The notes under the pieces are model-generated. The model did not search any database. It was not told the origin of the DNA and saw only the letters and a list, made by a program, of their open reading frames with translations. A stretch of DNA of 64,000 nt, taken from positions 1-64,000 of the forward strand of contig JACRCQ010000009.1 of NCBI GenBank assembly GCA_016218915.1, given 5' to 3'. The stretch comes from Deltaproteobacteria bacterium (GTDB lineage: Bacteria > Myxococcota_A > Polyangia > Polyangiales > Polyangiaceae). Shown piece after piece: positions 48,282-55,674 of this stretch; positions within the stretch are counted from its first letter, which is position 1; each line of letters starts with the position of its first letter. A program made the position numbers and the translations under genes.

Positions 48282-51041
48282 CTACGATTCCGCCTTCGGC
48301 ACTCCCACGCTGATGCCGAGCATGTCCCGAAGCCGGGCGTAGGCCTGCGACACCGTGAACGGCAGCAGGTCGTTCATCCGATCCACCGCCGTCAGCTCCG
48401 CAATCCCACGCTCGTCGCGCTCCATGATCCCCGCAGCGATCGAGAGATCCCCGCAAAGAAGAAGCCCGGCGCGCGTGGCCGCCAGCTCGATCGTCCGCGC
48501 CCAGCCCACCAGATCCACGCGCCCGCCTGCCTCGTCGAACTGCGCCACCGCCTCGGTCAGCTGCGCCAGCGCTTCTTCGTCGAGCGCTGCCTTGATCGAT
48601 GTGGCCAGCTCGGAAATCTCCTTCCGTTGCTGCTCCGGCACGGCAAGGCTCGGACGGATGACCTTGACCGCGGCGAGCAGCAGGGAGGTCAGATCGCGCA
48701 GGCTCGAGAAGAGCACGAGCACGTAGTGCTCAGGACGATAGTAGGTGAGATCGCGCCCTACCAGGAACGACAGCTCCTGCAGGCTCCGTCCGCTGAGGAC
48801 CGACTTGCCCACGAACGCAGTCGGGCTCATGGCCGGGACGGCCGCAATCCCGCCCGGCACCTCGTCGGCCACGTAGATGTCCGGAAGCGGCACGTTCAGC
48901 ACCTTGGAGGCCCACACGAACGTGCGCGTGAGGCTGACCGTGCTCTTTTCGGGATCCTGACGCTTCTCCGGGTCGAGCGGTGGCAGCAGCTTGGCCTGCT
49001 GGAGATGGGCGAGCTTGTACTCGATGGCCGCAGACGCGACCAGGTGCAGGATGGTGCGCACGTGCACGTCGTGGTTGGACGGGTACATGTCCTGCCAGGC
49101 CTGCTCGTCGATGCACCGGGTCGGACGAACCACGCCGATCGGGTTGTACTGCTCGAAGTACATCTGCTCGTCGAGATCCGCTTCCTCCAGCTGGACCAGC
49201 GCAGCTGCGGCCAGGTACGCCCGATCGATCTCGCCCTTCTTGGCGAGAAGCTGGTGAAGCCTGCGATACGTCTCGACCCGTCCCGGTGCGCCCAGCGCCG
49301 CGATCTCCAGACACATGATCGCTGCGTCGATCTGGTCGACCTCGGCCAGCATGTCCGCCAGCGTGGCGCGAGCCTCGACGTCCGTGGGCAGCAGCGTCAC
49401 ACACTGGTCCAGCGCTTCGATCGCTCCGAGCGTATCGTTCCGGCGGTTGCGCCTCAGCTCCGCAACCTCGCGCCACACCTCGGCCTGGGCTGCGTCTGCG
49501 TTGTTGACCTCGAGACGCAACGCCTGGGCGAGCATCGCGCGCTCGATGGCATCGACGTCGCCGCGCTCCTTGAGCAGCTCGAGAATGCTGTCGAACGCGC
49601 GCGGGGTGATGGGATCCGCATCCAGCGCGGAGGCGTAGATCTCGAGCGCACGGTCCGGAGCCGCTGCCCGCTCCCGCGCGAAGTCCGCCGCGAGCACCAG
49701 GGATCGCGCAAGCTCCTCGGTCTGCGTCTTGAGATTCGCGATCGAGACCTTGATCTCGACCACCTTCAGGTACTCGTGCGTGCTGTCGTAGACCTGCGCC
49801 AGCCGGGCGAGCACCACCGTGTCTTCCGGTCGTAGCGCGCGCGCATCCTCCAGCGCCGCAGTGGTCCCCTTGATGTCCCGGGCCTTCTCGCAGTCGTCCG
49901 CAAGCAGCAGCAGCACGTCGAACCGCGCCTGCGGCTCCTGCGTGAGCTCGAGCAGCTGGCGTCGCAACCGCACGGCTTCCTGGAAGTCGCCCTCGTGCCC
50001 CACCACGTCAGCGAGCTGGCGCAGCGCGCCGGTATGCGTGGGCAGCACGCTCAGCGCTTTGCGATAGCCGATGATCGCCTCCCGGCGCCGCCCTTGCGAG
50101 ACCTTCATGTCCGCGAGGCGCACGTAGACCTCGGCGCGCCTCGACGACTTCTCCTCGCCGAACAGCAGCAGCGCGCGCTTGTAGGCTTCGACCGCGGCAT
50201 CCCACTCGCCGCGCGCGAAGTGCTGCTCAGCCGCTGCCAGCAGCCCGGTCACGCCGACCGCCGGGGCAGGCCCCGAAGGAGAGGAGGAGCGCGACGGCGG
50301 CGGCTGCGACATCGGCGCGTGCTTGAGCGCCTCCATGATCGAGTACAGCGGCAGATCCCGCCGCCCTGCCACCAGCGCCATGCAAGGTACGTCGGTGTAC
50401 AGATCTGGATCCTCGCGCATCTGATCGATCACGCGCGACACGGGAACCGCGCCGGCAGCGTTTCGCGCCTCGGGCTTGTCGAGCGTGCGCAGGAACAGCG
50501 AGGTGAACGCGGATCCACCGCCTCGATCCGGCGCCGCCTGCTCCGTCGACCGCACCGCGATCAGGAGCGAATACCCGGATAGCTCCGGGGCAAATACTCG
50601 CCGTACCGCTCCGACGTGCTCCACCGCATCTGCCGCGTCCGCGTCGCCCGCGTACACGAGATCCAGGACCACGGCTGCGCCGCGCACGCCGCTCGCGTTG
50701 AGCGCGGTCCGCAGGCGCGCCAGAGGTACCCGGGCCCTGCTGACCGGCGCCTCGTCGCCTACGTGATCCACCTCGATCGCAAGCTCGCCCGCGTCATCAA
50801 GGTGGCTGAACGCCGACAGATACACGACCACGACGTCGTCAGGACCGGCCTTGGCGTCCCGAAGCACCTGCGCGGCTCGCTCGTCGAGATCAGCCACGAC
50901 AGGCACGTCCACGACCTTGAATTCGAACCCTCGCTGGCTGAGCTTCTCGCGCACCGCCTTCGCGTCGTAGGCGGCCGGCGGATGCCCCCCCAGGTCGGGC
51001 CTGTGGGCATAGGTGGATGTCAGGAGCAGGGCGATTCGCAT
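48282..51041 (-). CDS. TPR protein with N-terminal caspase-like pseudoenzyme domain
   Basis: The 919-residue protein begins MRIALLLTSTYAHRPDLGGH and continues AYDAKAVREKLSQRGFEFKV, an N-terminal order typical of the peptidase C14 (caspase) fold. The expected catalytic motifs are changed: the SGHG loop reads LSAFSH (His replaced by Phe 78, although His 80 is near) and DxCxSG reads VLDLVYAGDA (Cys replaced by Val 129). AFTSLFLRTL (~178-187) matches the caspase substrate-binding end. Residues ~230-640 are TPR-like repeats (FARGEWDAAVEAYKRALLLF, QGRRREAIIGYRKALSVLPT). A helical C-terminal domain of ~270 residues ends at ISVGVPKAES. It is probably a scaffold or signalling hub. Confidence 0.75.
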   Translation of the reverse strand: MRIALLLTSTYAHRPDLGGHPPAAYDAKAVREKLSQRGFEFKVVDVPVVADLDERAAQVLRDAKAGPDDVVVVYLSAFSHLDDAGELAIEVDHVGDEAPVSRARVPLARLRTALNASGVRGAAVVLDLVYAGDADAADAVEHVGAVRRVFAPELSGYSLLIAVRSTEQAAPDRGGGSAFTSLFLRTLDKPEARNAAGAVPVSRVIDQMREDPDLYTDVPCMALVAGRRDLPLYSIMEALKHAPMSQPPPSRSSSPSGPAPAVGVTGLLAAAEQHFARGEWDAAVEAYKRALLLFGEEKSSRRAEVYVRLADMKVSQGRRREAIIGYRKALSVLPTHTGALRQLADVVGHEGDFQEAVRLRRQLLELTQEPQARFDVLLLLADDCEKARDIKGTTAALEDARALRPEDTVVLARLAQVYDSTHEYLKVVEIKVSIANLKTQTEELARSLVLAADFARERAAAPDRALEIYASALDADPITPRAFDSILELLKERGDVDAIERAMLAQALRLEVNNADAAQAEVWREVAELRRNRRNDTLGAIEALDQCVTLLPTDVEARATLADMLAEVDQIDAAIMCLEIAALGAPGRVETYRRLHQLLAKKGEIDRAYLAAAALVQLEEADLDEQMYFEQYNPIGVVRPTRCIDEQAWQDMYPSNHDVHVRTILHLVASAAIEYKLAHLQQAKLLPPLDPEKRQDPEKSTVSLTRTFVWASKVLNVPLPDIYVADEVPGGIAAVPAMSPTAFVGKSVLSGRSLQELSFLVGRDLTYYRPEHYVLVLFSSLRDLTSLLLAAVKVIRPSLAVPEQQRKEISELATSIKAALDEEALAQLTEAVAQFDEAGGRVDLVGWARTIELAATRAGLLLCGDLSIAAGIMERDERGIAELTAVDRMNDLLPFTVSQAYARLRDMLGISVGVPKAES

Positions 51042-51144
51042 GGCAGAAAGGGCCCCGACTCTACCTGACCGGTGCCACAACTTCACGTGAAGAGATTGCG
51101 TTCAGGTACCGACCCACGATCCGGCCGGTGTAGACTCTTTCGCC

Positions 51145-51600
51145 ATGGACGATACGGACGCCCCCAATCCCAGTGGCCCGCGAAGGACCTTCGTGCGGGC
51201 CGCGGTCGCCCTGGGAGGAGCAGGCGCCGTCGCGTCCATCGCCTGGCCGGTCGGACGCTACCTGCAGCCCGTCGGGGACGGCGTTCCTGAAGACCTGCCC
51301 CCCACCGACGTGTGTGCGGACTCCGAGCTCGCACCAGGACAGATGCGGTCCGTGCGGGTCGGCCCCATCCCTGTCATCGTGCTGCGCCGACACGACTCGA
51401 GCCTCGTGGCGTGGAGCGCCCTGTGCACGCACCTGGGCTGCACGGTGCGCTTTCGCCCCGAAAGCGACGACCTTCACTGCGCATGCCACGGCGCGGTCTT
51501 CGATGCAGCCACGGGCACGCGTCGCTCCGGCCCCGCTCCCTCTGCGCTCGCCAAGCTCAAAATCGAGGTGCGTCATGGCCGAATCGTCGCCTGGGCGTGA
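51145..51600 (+). CDS. Rieske iron-sulfur protein of a bc-type complex
   Basis: The 151-residue protein has a Tat-like RR (GPRRTFVRAA) before a membrane anchor and a Rieske domain. The 2Fe-2S ligands are in CTHLGC (Cys 94, His 96) and CACHG (Cys 112, His 115), with Cys 99 and Cys 114 for the usual disulfide. It transfers electrons from quinol at the Qo site to cytochrome c. It opens a rightward operon with cytochrome b and a cytochrome c membrane protein, and its last 26 bp overlap the cytochrome b gene. Confidence 0.92.
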   Translation: MDDTDAPNPSGPRRTFVRAAVALGGAGAVASIAWPVGRYLQPVGDGVPEDLPPTDVCADSELAPGQMRSVRVGPIPVIVLRRHDSSLVAWSALCTHLGCTVRFRPESDDLHCACHGAVFDAATGTRRSGPAPSALAKLKIEVRHGRIVAWA

Positions 51601-52639
51601 CGACCCCGGCTGGCTCCGCGAGCGAACCGGCATCGGTGCGTGGCTCGATCGCGCACGAAAGCTCCAGGTACCAGGTGGAATCCGCTCCTGGGCCGCTCAT
51701 GTCGGCGGCGTCGCCATCCTGCTCCTGGTGGTGCAAACGCTCACCGGCATCCTGCTGCTGGTCCACTATCGAGCAGGCGACGGAGCTTGGGCGAGCGTGG
51801 CCCGAATCACGTCCCAGATCCCTTTCGGCTGGCTCGTGCGCGGCACGCATTCGATCGCCTCGCACCTGCTCGTGTTGCTCGTGCTCGCCCACCTGCTGAG
51901 CAGCTTCGCCTCGAGGGCGTTCCGACGTCCCAGGGAGCTGACGTGGATGACCGGTGTCGCCTTGCTCGCGTGCGTTCTCGGCCTGGGCTTGAGCGGCACG
52001 GTGCTGGTCGGCGATCAGCGCGCCCTGTTCACAGCGCGCGTCGCCTTGCACATGACCCGCGCTCTCCCGTGGGTGGGTTCCTTTCTCGCTGGCCTGCTCG
52101 GAGGTGGCCCGGATGTCGGCACCGAGACCGGGCAGCGCATGCTCGCGGTGCATGCCGGTGCGCTCCCCCTCGCGTTGCTTTGCCTGGCCGCGATGCACCT
52201 TTGGCTGGTGCGTACCCACGGTCTTTGCGCACCTGCTCGCCCGCGGGCCAACCCCATCCCGTGGTACCCGGACTTCCTGTCGCGCGAAGCCACGCTCTGG
52301 GTGGTCGCGTCCATCCTGCTGGTCGCTGCCGCTGCGCTGTGGCCGCCCGAGGTGGGACGAAGCGCAGACCCTCTGGAGCCCACGCCGCACGGCATCCGGC
52401 CAGCATGGTTCTTCCTGCCACTCTATCAGCTCTTGCGCATGCTCCCTCCCATGGTCGCGGTCGTGCGCGGCGAGCAGGTCGCCTGGATCGCCGTGCTGCT
52501 CGTCGCAGCTGGCGTGCTGACCCTTCCCTTGTGGGAGGACGGAGAGCGACGGTGGGCAAAGCGCGTGGCCGATCTACTCGCGTGGATCCTGCTGCCACTT
52601 CTCCTGGGTCTGGGGCTTTGGGGATGGACGTCGTCCTGA
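51575..52639 (+). CDS. Cytochrome b of a compact bc/b6f-like complex
   Basis: The 354-residue protein has about eight membrane helices. Helix B has THSIASHLLVLLVLAH (His-x13-His) and helix D has VHAGALPLALLCLAAMH (His-x14-His), the two bis-His heme sites, with the x14 spacing seen in b6-type proteins. The Qo-site PEWY motif of classical cytochrome b reads PAWF (276-279, in IRPAWFFLPLYQLLRMLP), so its Glu is replaced by Ala. ATG 51575 (GAGGTG upstream) overlaps the Rieske gene. It oxidises menaquinol or ubiquinol and is part of an electron-transfer chain. Confidence 0.88.
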   Translation: MAESSPGRDDPGWLRERTGIGAWLDRARKLQVPGGIRSWAAHVGGVAILLLVVQTLTGILLLVHYRAGDGAWASVARITSQIPFGWLVRGTHSIASHLLVLLVLAHLLSSFASRAFRRPRELTWMTGVALLACVLGLGLSGTVLVGDQRALFTARVALHMTRALPWVGSFLAGLLGGGPDVGTETGQRMLAVHAGALPLALLCLAAMHLWLVRTHGLCAPARPRANPIPWYPDFLSREATLWVVASILLVAAAALWPPEVGRSADPLEPTPHGIRPAWFFLPLYQLLRMLPPMVAVVRGEQVAWIAVLLVAAGVLTLPLWEDGERRWAKRVADLLAWILLPLLLGLGLWGWTSS

Positions 52640-52651
52640 GCCGGGGGATGC

Positions 52652-53920
52652 ATGGCGAGCGCTGACACGTCCTGGTTCTTCGGCCCTGGCGCAACGAGCC
52701 TGGTGTGCACGTGCGCGTTCGTGCTCGCGCACGGGTGCGCGGGCTCATGCTGGTGCATGGTGCTGCTTCGCTCCCGCTGCGCCTCCGAGGCGCGGTCCAA
52801 AGAGGGGTGGCTGCAGCGTCCGGCGCGAGCTCTGTTCATGATCTCTGCCGGACTCGGCGTTCCGCTGCTGGGCGCCGCATTGCTGCTGTTCGTCGAGAAC
52901 GACGAGGCCGTGGCTCTGTCCATCCGCGATGCATTCGGGCCGGTGCTGATCGTGCTGCTCGCCAGCCCCGTGCTGTTCGTCATCTGCTGGGGCGCCTTCC
53001 TGCGCTCTTCGTCGCCCCGTGCTCTTCGGGTGTTCGAGGTGGCAGCTGCCATCGCAGCGCTGGCCGGAGTGTGGGTGGGCGCTGCGGTCGCGTCCTTCAT
53101 GTTCCACCCCGGCGAGTGGCTCGAGGCGCACAACGTTCGCTCGCTGCTGCTGTCGCCTCGCGTTGCGCTGGACGTCCTGCTGCGCACCGGTGCAGCAGCC
53201 TGCCTCGGCAGCCTGGCTGTCATGCTCCCCGCTCGAAGACGATCGTCGCGCACGCCACCCGAGCATGTCGATTGGCTGGGGACATCAGCTCTCGTAGCGG
53301 CGCTCGGCACGACCGCGCTGGCATCGGCTGTCTGGGTCCCTGTCGCGCTCGGCGCTTGGGCCGATCCGTGGTGGGGCGTGCCCGTTGCTTCAGGCATCCA
53401 TGGTGGGCGCGCTGCCCGCATGGCAACCGTGGCGATCATGGCAGGAGTCTGTGTCAGCCTTGCGCTCGCGTTGCACGCGCGCGCTCGGTGGCGCCATCTG
53501 TCTGCGGCAACCGCGCTGGCGCTCCTGGCCATGGTCGCGATCTCCGACGCATCTTGGCAGGAAGCGAGGCGATCGTCCGTGCGTCCTTGGGCGATCCCGG
53601 GCCTGCTCTATGCCAACGGCACCCGCCTCGAGCTGGTTCGCACGGAGCGTCGATCGCCCCTGCTCGATACCACGCTGCGTCATTCGAGAGACTGGATCGG
53701 CGGACAGATGTTCGCACGCCAATGCCGCGCGTGCCACGAGCCGGCGAGGCTCCTGCGCCAGGCAGCGCAGGATCGGGGCTTCCCCGGCACGCGCACGCTG
53801 CTCGAGCAGCTGAGGGACGCAGACCAGTACGGCAGCCAGTATCGCAGCGTGATGCCGCCTCTGGTCGGCTGCGACGCCGAGGTCGACGCGTTGGCGCGTT
53901 GGCTGTGCGGGCAGCCCTGA
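52652..53920 (+). CDS. Membrane protein with C-terminal c-type heme, third subunit
   Basis: The 422-residue protein has about eight membrane helices and a soluble C-terminal domain with one c-type heme motif CRACH (358-362) and a likely Met ligand in SVMPPLVGC (~403). Its N-terminal part (FVLAHGCAGSCWCMVLLRSR) holds several cysteines near the membrane. The gene follows cytochrome b by 12 bp. In conventional bc1 complexes the cytochrome c1 heme is N-terminal to a single anchor; here it sits at the end of a polytopic protein. It probably accepts electrons from the Rieske protein. Confidence 0.75.
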   Translation: MASADTSWFFGPGATSLVCTCAFVLAHGCAGSCWCMVLLRSRCASEARSKEGWLQRPARALFMISAGLGVPLLGAALLLFVENDEAVALSIRDAFGPVLIVLLASPVLFVICWGAFLRSSSPRALRVFEVAAAIAALAGVWVGAAVASFMFHPGEWLEAHNVRSLLLSPRVALDVLLRTGAAACLGSLAVMLPARRRSSRTPPEHVDWLGTSALVAALGTTALASAVWVPVALGAWADPWWGVPVASGIHGGRAARMATVAIMAGVCVSLALALHARARWRHLSAATALALLAMVAISDASWQEARRSSVRPWAIPGLLYANGTRLELVRTERRSPLLDTTLRHSRDWIGGQMFARQCRACHEPARLLRQAAQDRGFPGTRTLLEQLRDADQYGSQYRSVMPPLVGCDAEVDALARWLCGQP

Positions 53921-53974
53921 CTCGGCCTCCTGGCTGGGAATGGCGTGCGTTGAATGCTACATTTCGACGCTGCC

Positions 53975-55636
53975 ATGCTGGAACGCATCTGTTGGAAATG
54001 GGCGATCGCAGCGTTCGCTTCGGCCAGCGCCGTCAGCGTACAGGTCGATGCCGCGCCCAAGTGGGTCCGCCTTTCGATCGTCCATGATCCGGCGACGACG
54101 ATGACCGTGGCCTGGCACACGATCGACCCGGTGACGTCGAACGTGAGGTATGGGACGGATTCGGCCAAGCTCGACAAGACCGCAAAGGGGGCGTCCAAGC
54201 TCGGAGCAGGCTCCCTCGGCTACATCCACGAAGCAGAGATGACCGGGCTGCAGCCGGGCACGAAGTACTACTACCAGGTGGGAGAGGACGCAGACGGCTG
54301 GTCCGCTGTGCTGTCGATGCGCACTGCGCCGGCGCAGCACCAGGACTGCGGCAAGCATCGCTTCATCTTCCTGGGGGACAACCGTCCTGACTCCATCCTG
54401 GGGCTGGGAGACAACTGGTCGTCCATCCTCGAGGAGGCAGTCGCAGAGGATCCGGGCTTCGTGCTGAGCGGCGGCGATCTCGTCTACGCCGGAACCGAGA
54501 ACAGCGAGTGGGTCGACTTCCTCGACTGGACAGGAGAGCCAGCCCGCTACTCGCCGTTCATGCCCACGATGGGCAACCACGATGACGACACGGTGGTCGG
54601 CGACGGAGCCCAGTACAACCAGATCTTCGCCCTTCCTCGCTCGGCGGGAACCGGCTCCAGCGGCACCGAGGACTACTACTTCTTCACCTACGGCAACTCG
54701 ATCGTGGTGTCGATCAACACGCAGCAATACAAGGGCGGCGCTTCGGCGTTCGCGGATCAGGCCGCGTGGCTCGACGAGGTGCTGACCAACAACCCGCGTC
54801 GCTGGAAGTTCGTGGTCCTGCACCATCCCATCTACACCGACAACACGATGCTGTCGCACCCGCCCAACGAGCAGGGGCAGAACTCTGCCTTGGTGCCGAT
54901 CTTCGACAAGCACCATGTCGACTTCGTGCTGCAAAGCCACAATCACTGGTACGAGCGCTTCGAGCCGTCCAACTGCTCCACCTCTGGCAACCCGGGCAGC
55001 GACAACGCATGCCCGGTCGGTGCCGACGCCTGGGACAAGGGGACCGCCTATCTTACGTCTGGCGGCGCCGGTGCGATCACCATCCTGTGGTGCGGCTCCG
55101 CAACCGGGCTCGCGACGTGCAAGACCGATCACCACTACGTCATCTTCGACATCGACAACGAATCGATTCACATGCAGACCTGGGCTTCGAGCCAGCAGAC
55201 GTGGAGCTCGGACCCTTCCAATCACAAGCTGATCGACGAGGTCCAGTACGCGAAGTCTGGCGCCGTGTGCCCGTCGGGCGACGCGGGACTTCCTGATGCC
55301 GAAGCCGATGCGCCCGTCGATTCCGCGCTTGCGGATGCAGCCGAAGCATCGACGCCGGACGCTGTGGACGCTCCAGACAAGCCGGACGCTGCCAAGGATG
55401 CAGGGCCGGCCAAGCCCGATGCCTCTCCTTCCCATCCTGACGTCGGAGCCAGCGACGAGCCTGTGCCGGGCTCGGTCTCGACCCCGTCAGCGGACGCGAA
55501 CGCAGGGGACGCAGGCGGCTGCGCGTGCACGAGTGGGGCTGCGCCCCCGCGCACGTGGCAATGGCTCGTCGCAGCGCTCGCAGGAAGCGCCCTCCTCGCT
55601 CGTCGGCGAAAGCGCACGGAGCCGCGACGCACATAG
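53975..55636 (+). CDS. Purple acid phosphatase-like metallophosphoesterase with MYXO-CTERM tail
   Basis: The product is 553 residues (MLERICWKWAIAAFASASAV signal). It has a fibronectin-like N-terminal domain (MTVAWHTIDPVTSNVRYGTD), then the five metal-binding motifs of the purple acid phosphatase superfamily. These are GDNRPDS, GGDLVYAG, GNHDDD, VLHHPIY and SHNHWYERF. An Asp/Ala/Pro-rich linker leads to GGCACTSG, a hydrophobic helix and RRRKRTEPRRT, which match a MYXO-CTERM surface-anchoring tail. It is likely an exported phosphomonoesterase or phosphodiesterase acting outside the cell. An ATG at 53954 is an alternative start; neither has a clear Shine-Dalgarno. Confidence 0.88.
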   Translation: MLERICWKWAIAAFASASAVSVQVDAAPKWVRLSIVHDPATTMTVAWHTIDPVTSNVRYGTDSAKLDKTAKGASKLGAGSLGYIHEAEMTGLQPGTKYYYQVGEDADGWSAVLSMRTAPAQHQDCGKHRFIFLGDNRPDSILGLGDNWSSILEEAVAEDPGFVLSGGDLVYAGTENSEWVDFLDWTGEPARYSPFMPTMGNHDDDTVVGDGAQYNQIFALPRSAGTGSSGTEDYYFFTYGNSIVVSINTQQYKGGASAFADQAAWLDEVLTNNPRRWKFVVLHHPIYTDNTMLSHPPNEQGQNSALVPIFDKHHVDFVLQSHNHWYERFEPSNCSTSGNPGSDNACPVGADAWDKGTAYLTSGGAGAITILWCGSATGLATCKTDHHYVIFDIDNESIHMQTWASSQQTWSSDPSNHKLIDEVQYAKSGAVCPSGDAGLPDAEADAPVDSALADAAEASTPDAVDAPDKPDAAKDAGPAKPDASPSHPDVGASDEPVPGSVSTPSADANAGDAGGCACTSGAAPPRTWQWLVAALAGSALLARRRKRTEPRRT

Positions 55637-55656
55637 CCGCTCCCGTAGGGGAGCGG
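55637..55656. terminator. Hairpin between convergent genes
   Basis: CCGCTCCC (55637-55644) and GGGAGCGG (55649-55656) form a perfect 8-bp stem around GTAG, immediately after the stop of the phosphatase gene and 19 bp before the stop of the convergent gene. It could terminate both transcripts. No T-tract follows, so strength is uncertain. Confidence 0.55.
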
Positions 55657-55674
55657 GACTCCACGAGCGGGCTG

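Noticed and set aside
48627..49835. 402-codon plus-strand frame
   Set aside because: Antisense to the TPR/caspase-like gene; Arg/His/Val-rich with no recognisable fold.
53957..55435. 492-codon leftward frame
   Set aside because: Antisense to the acid phosphatase gene, which has all five metal motifs.
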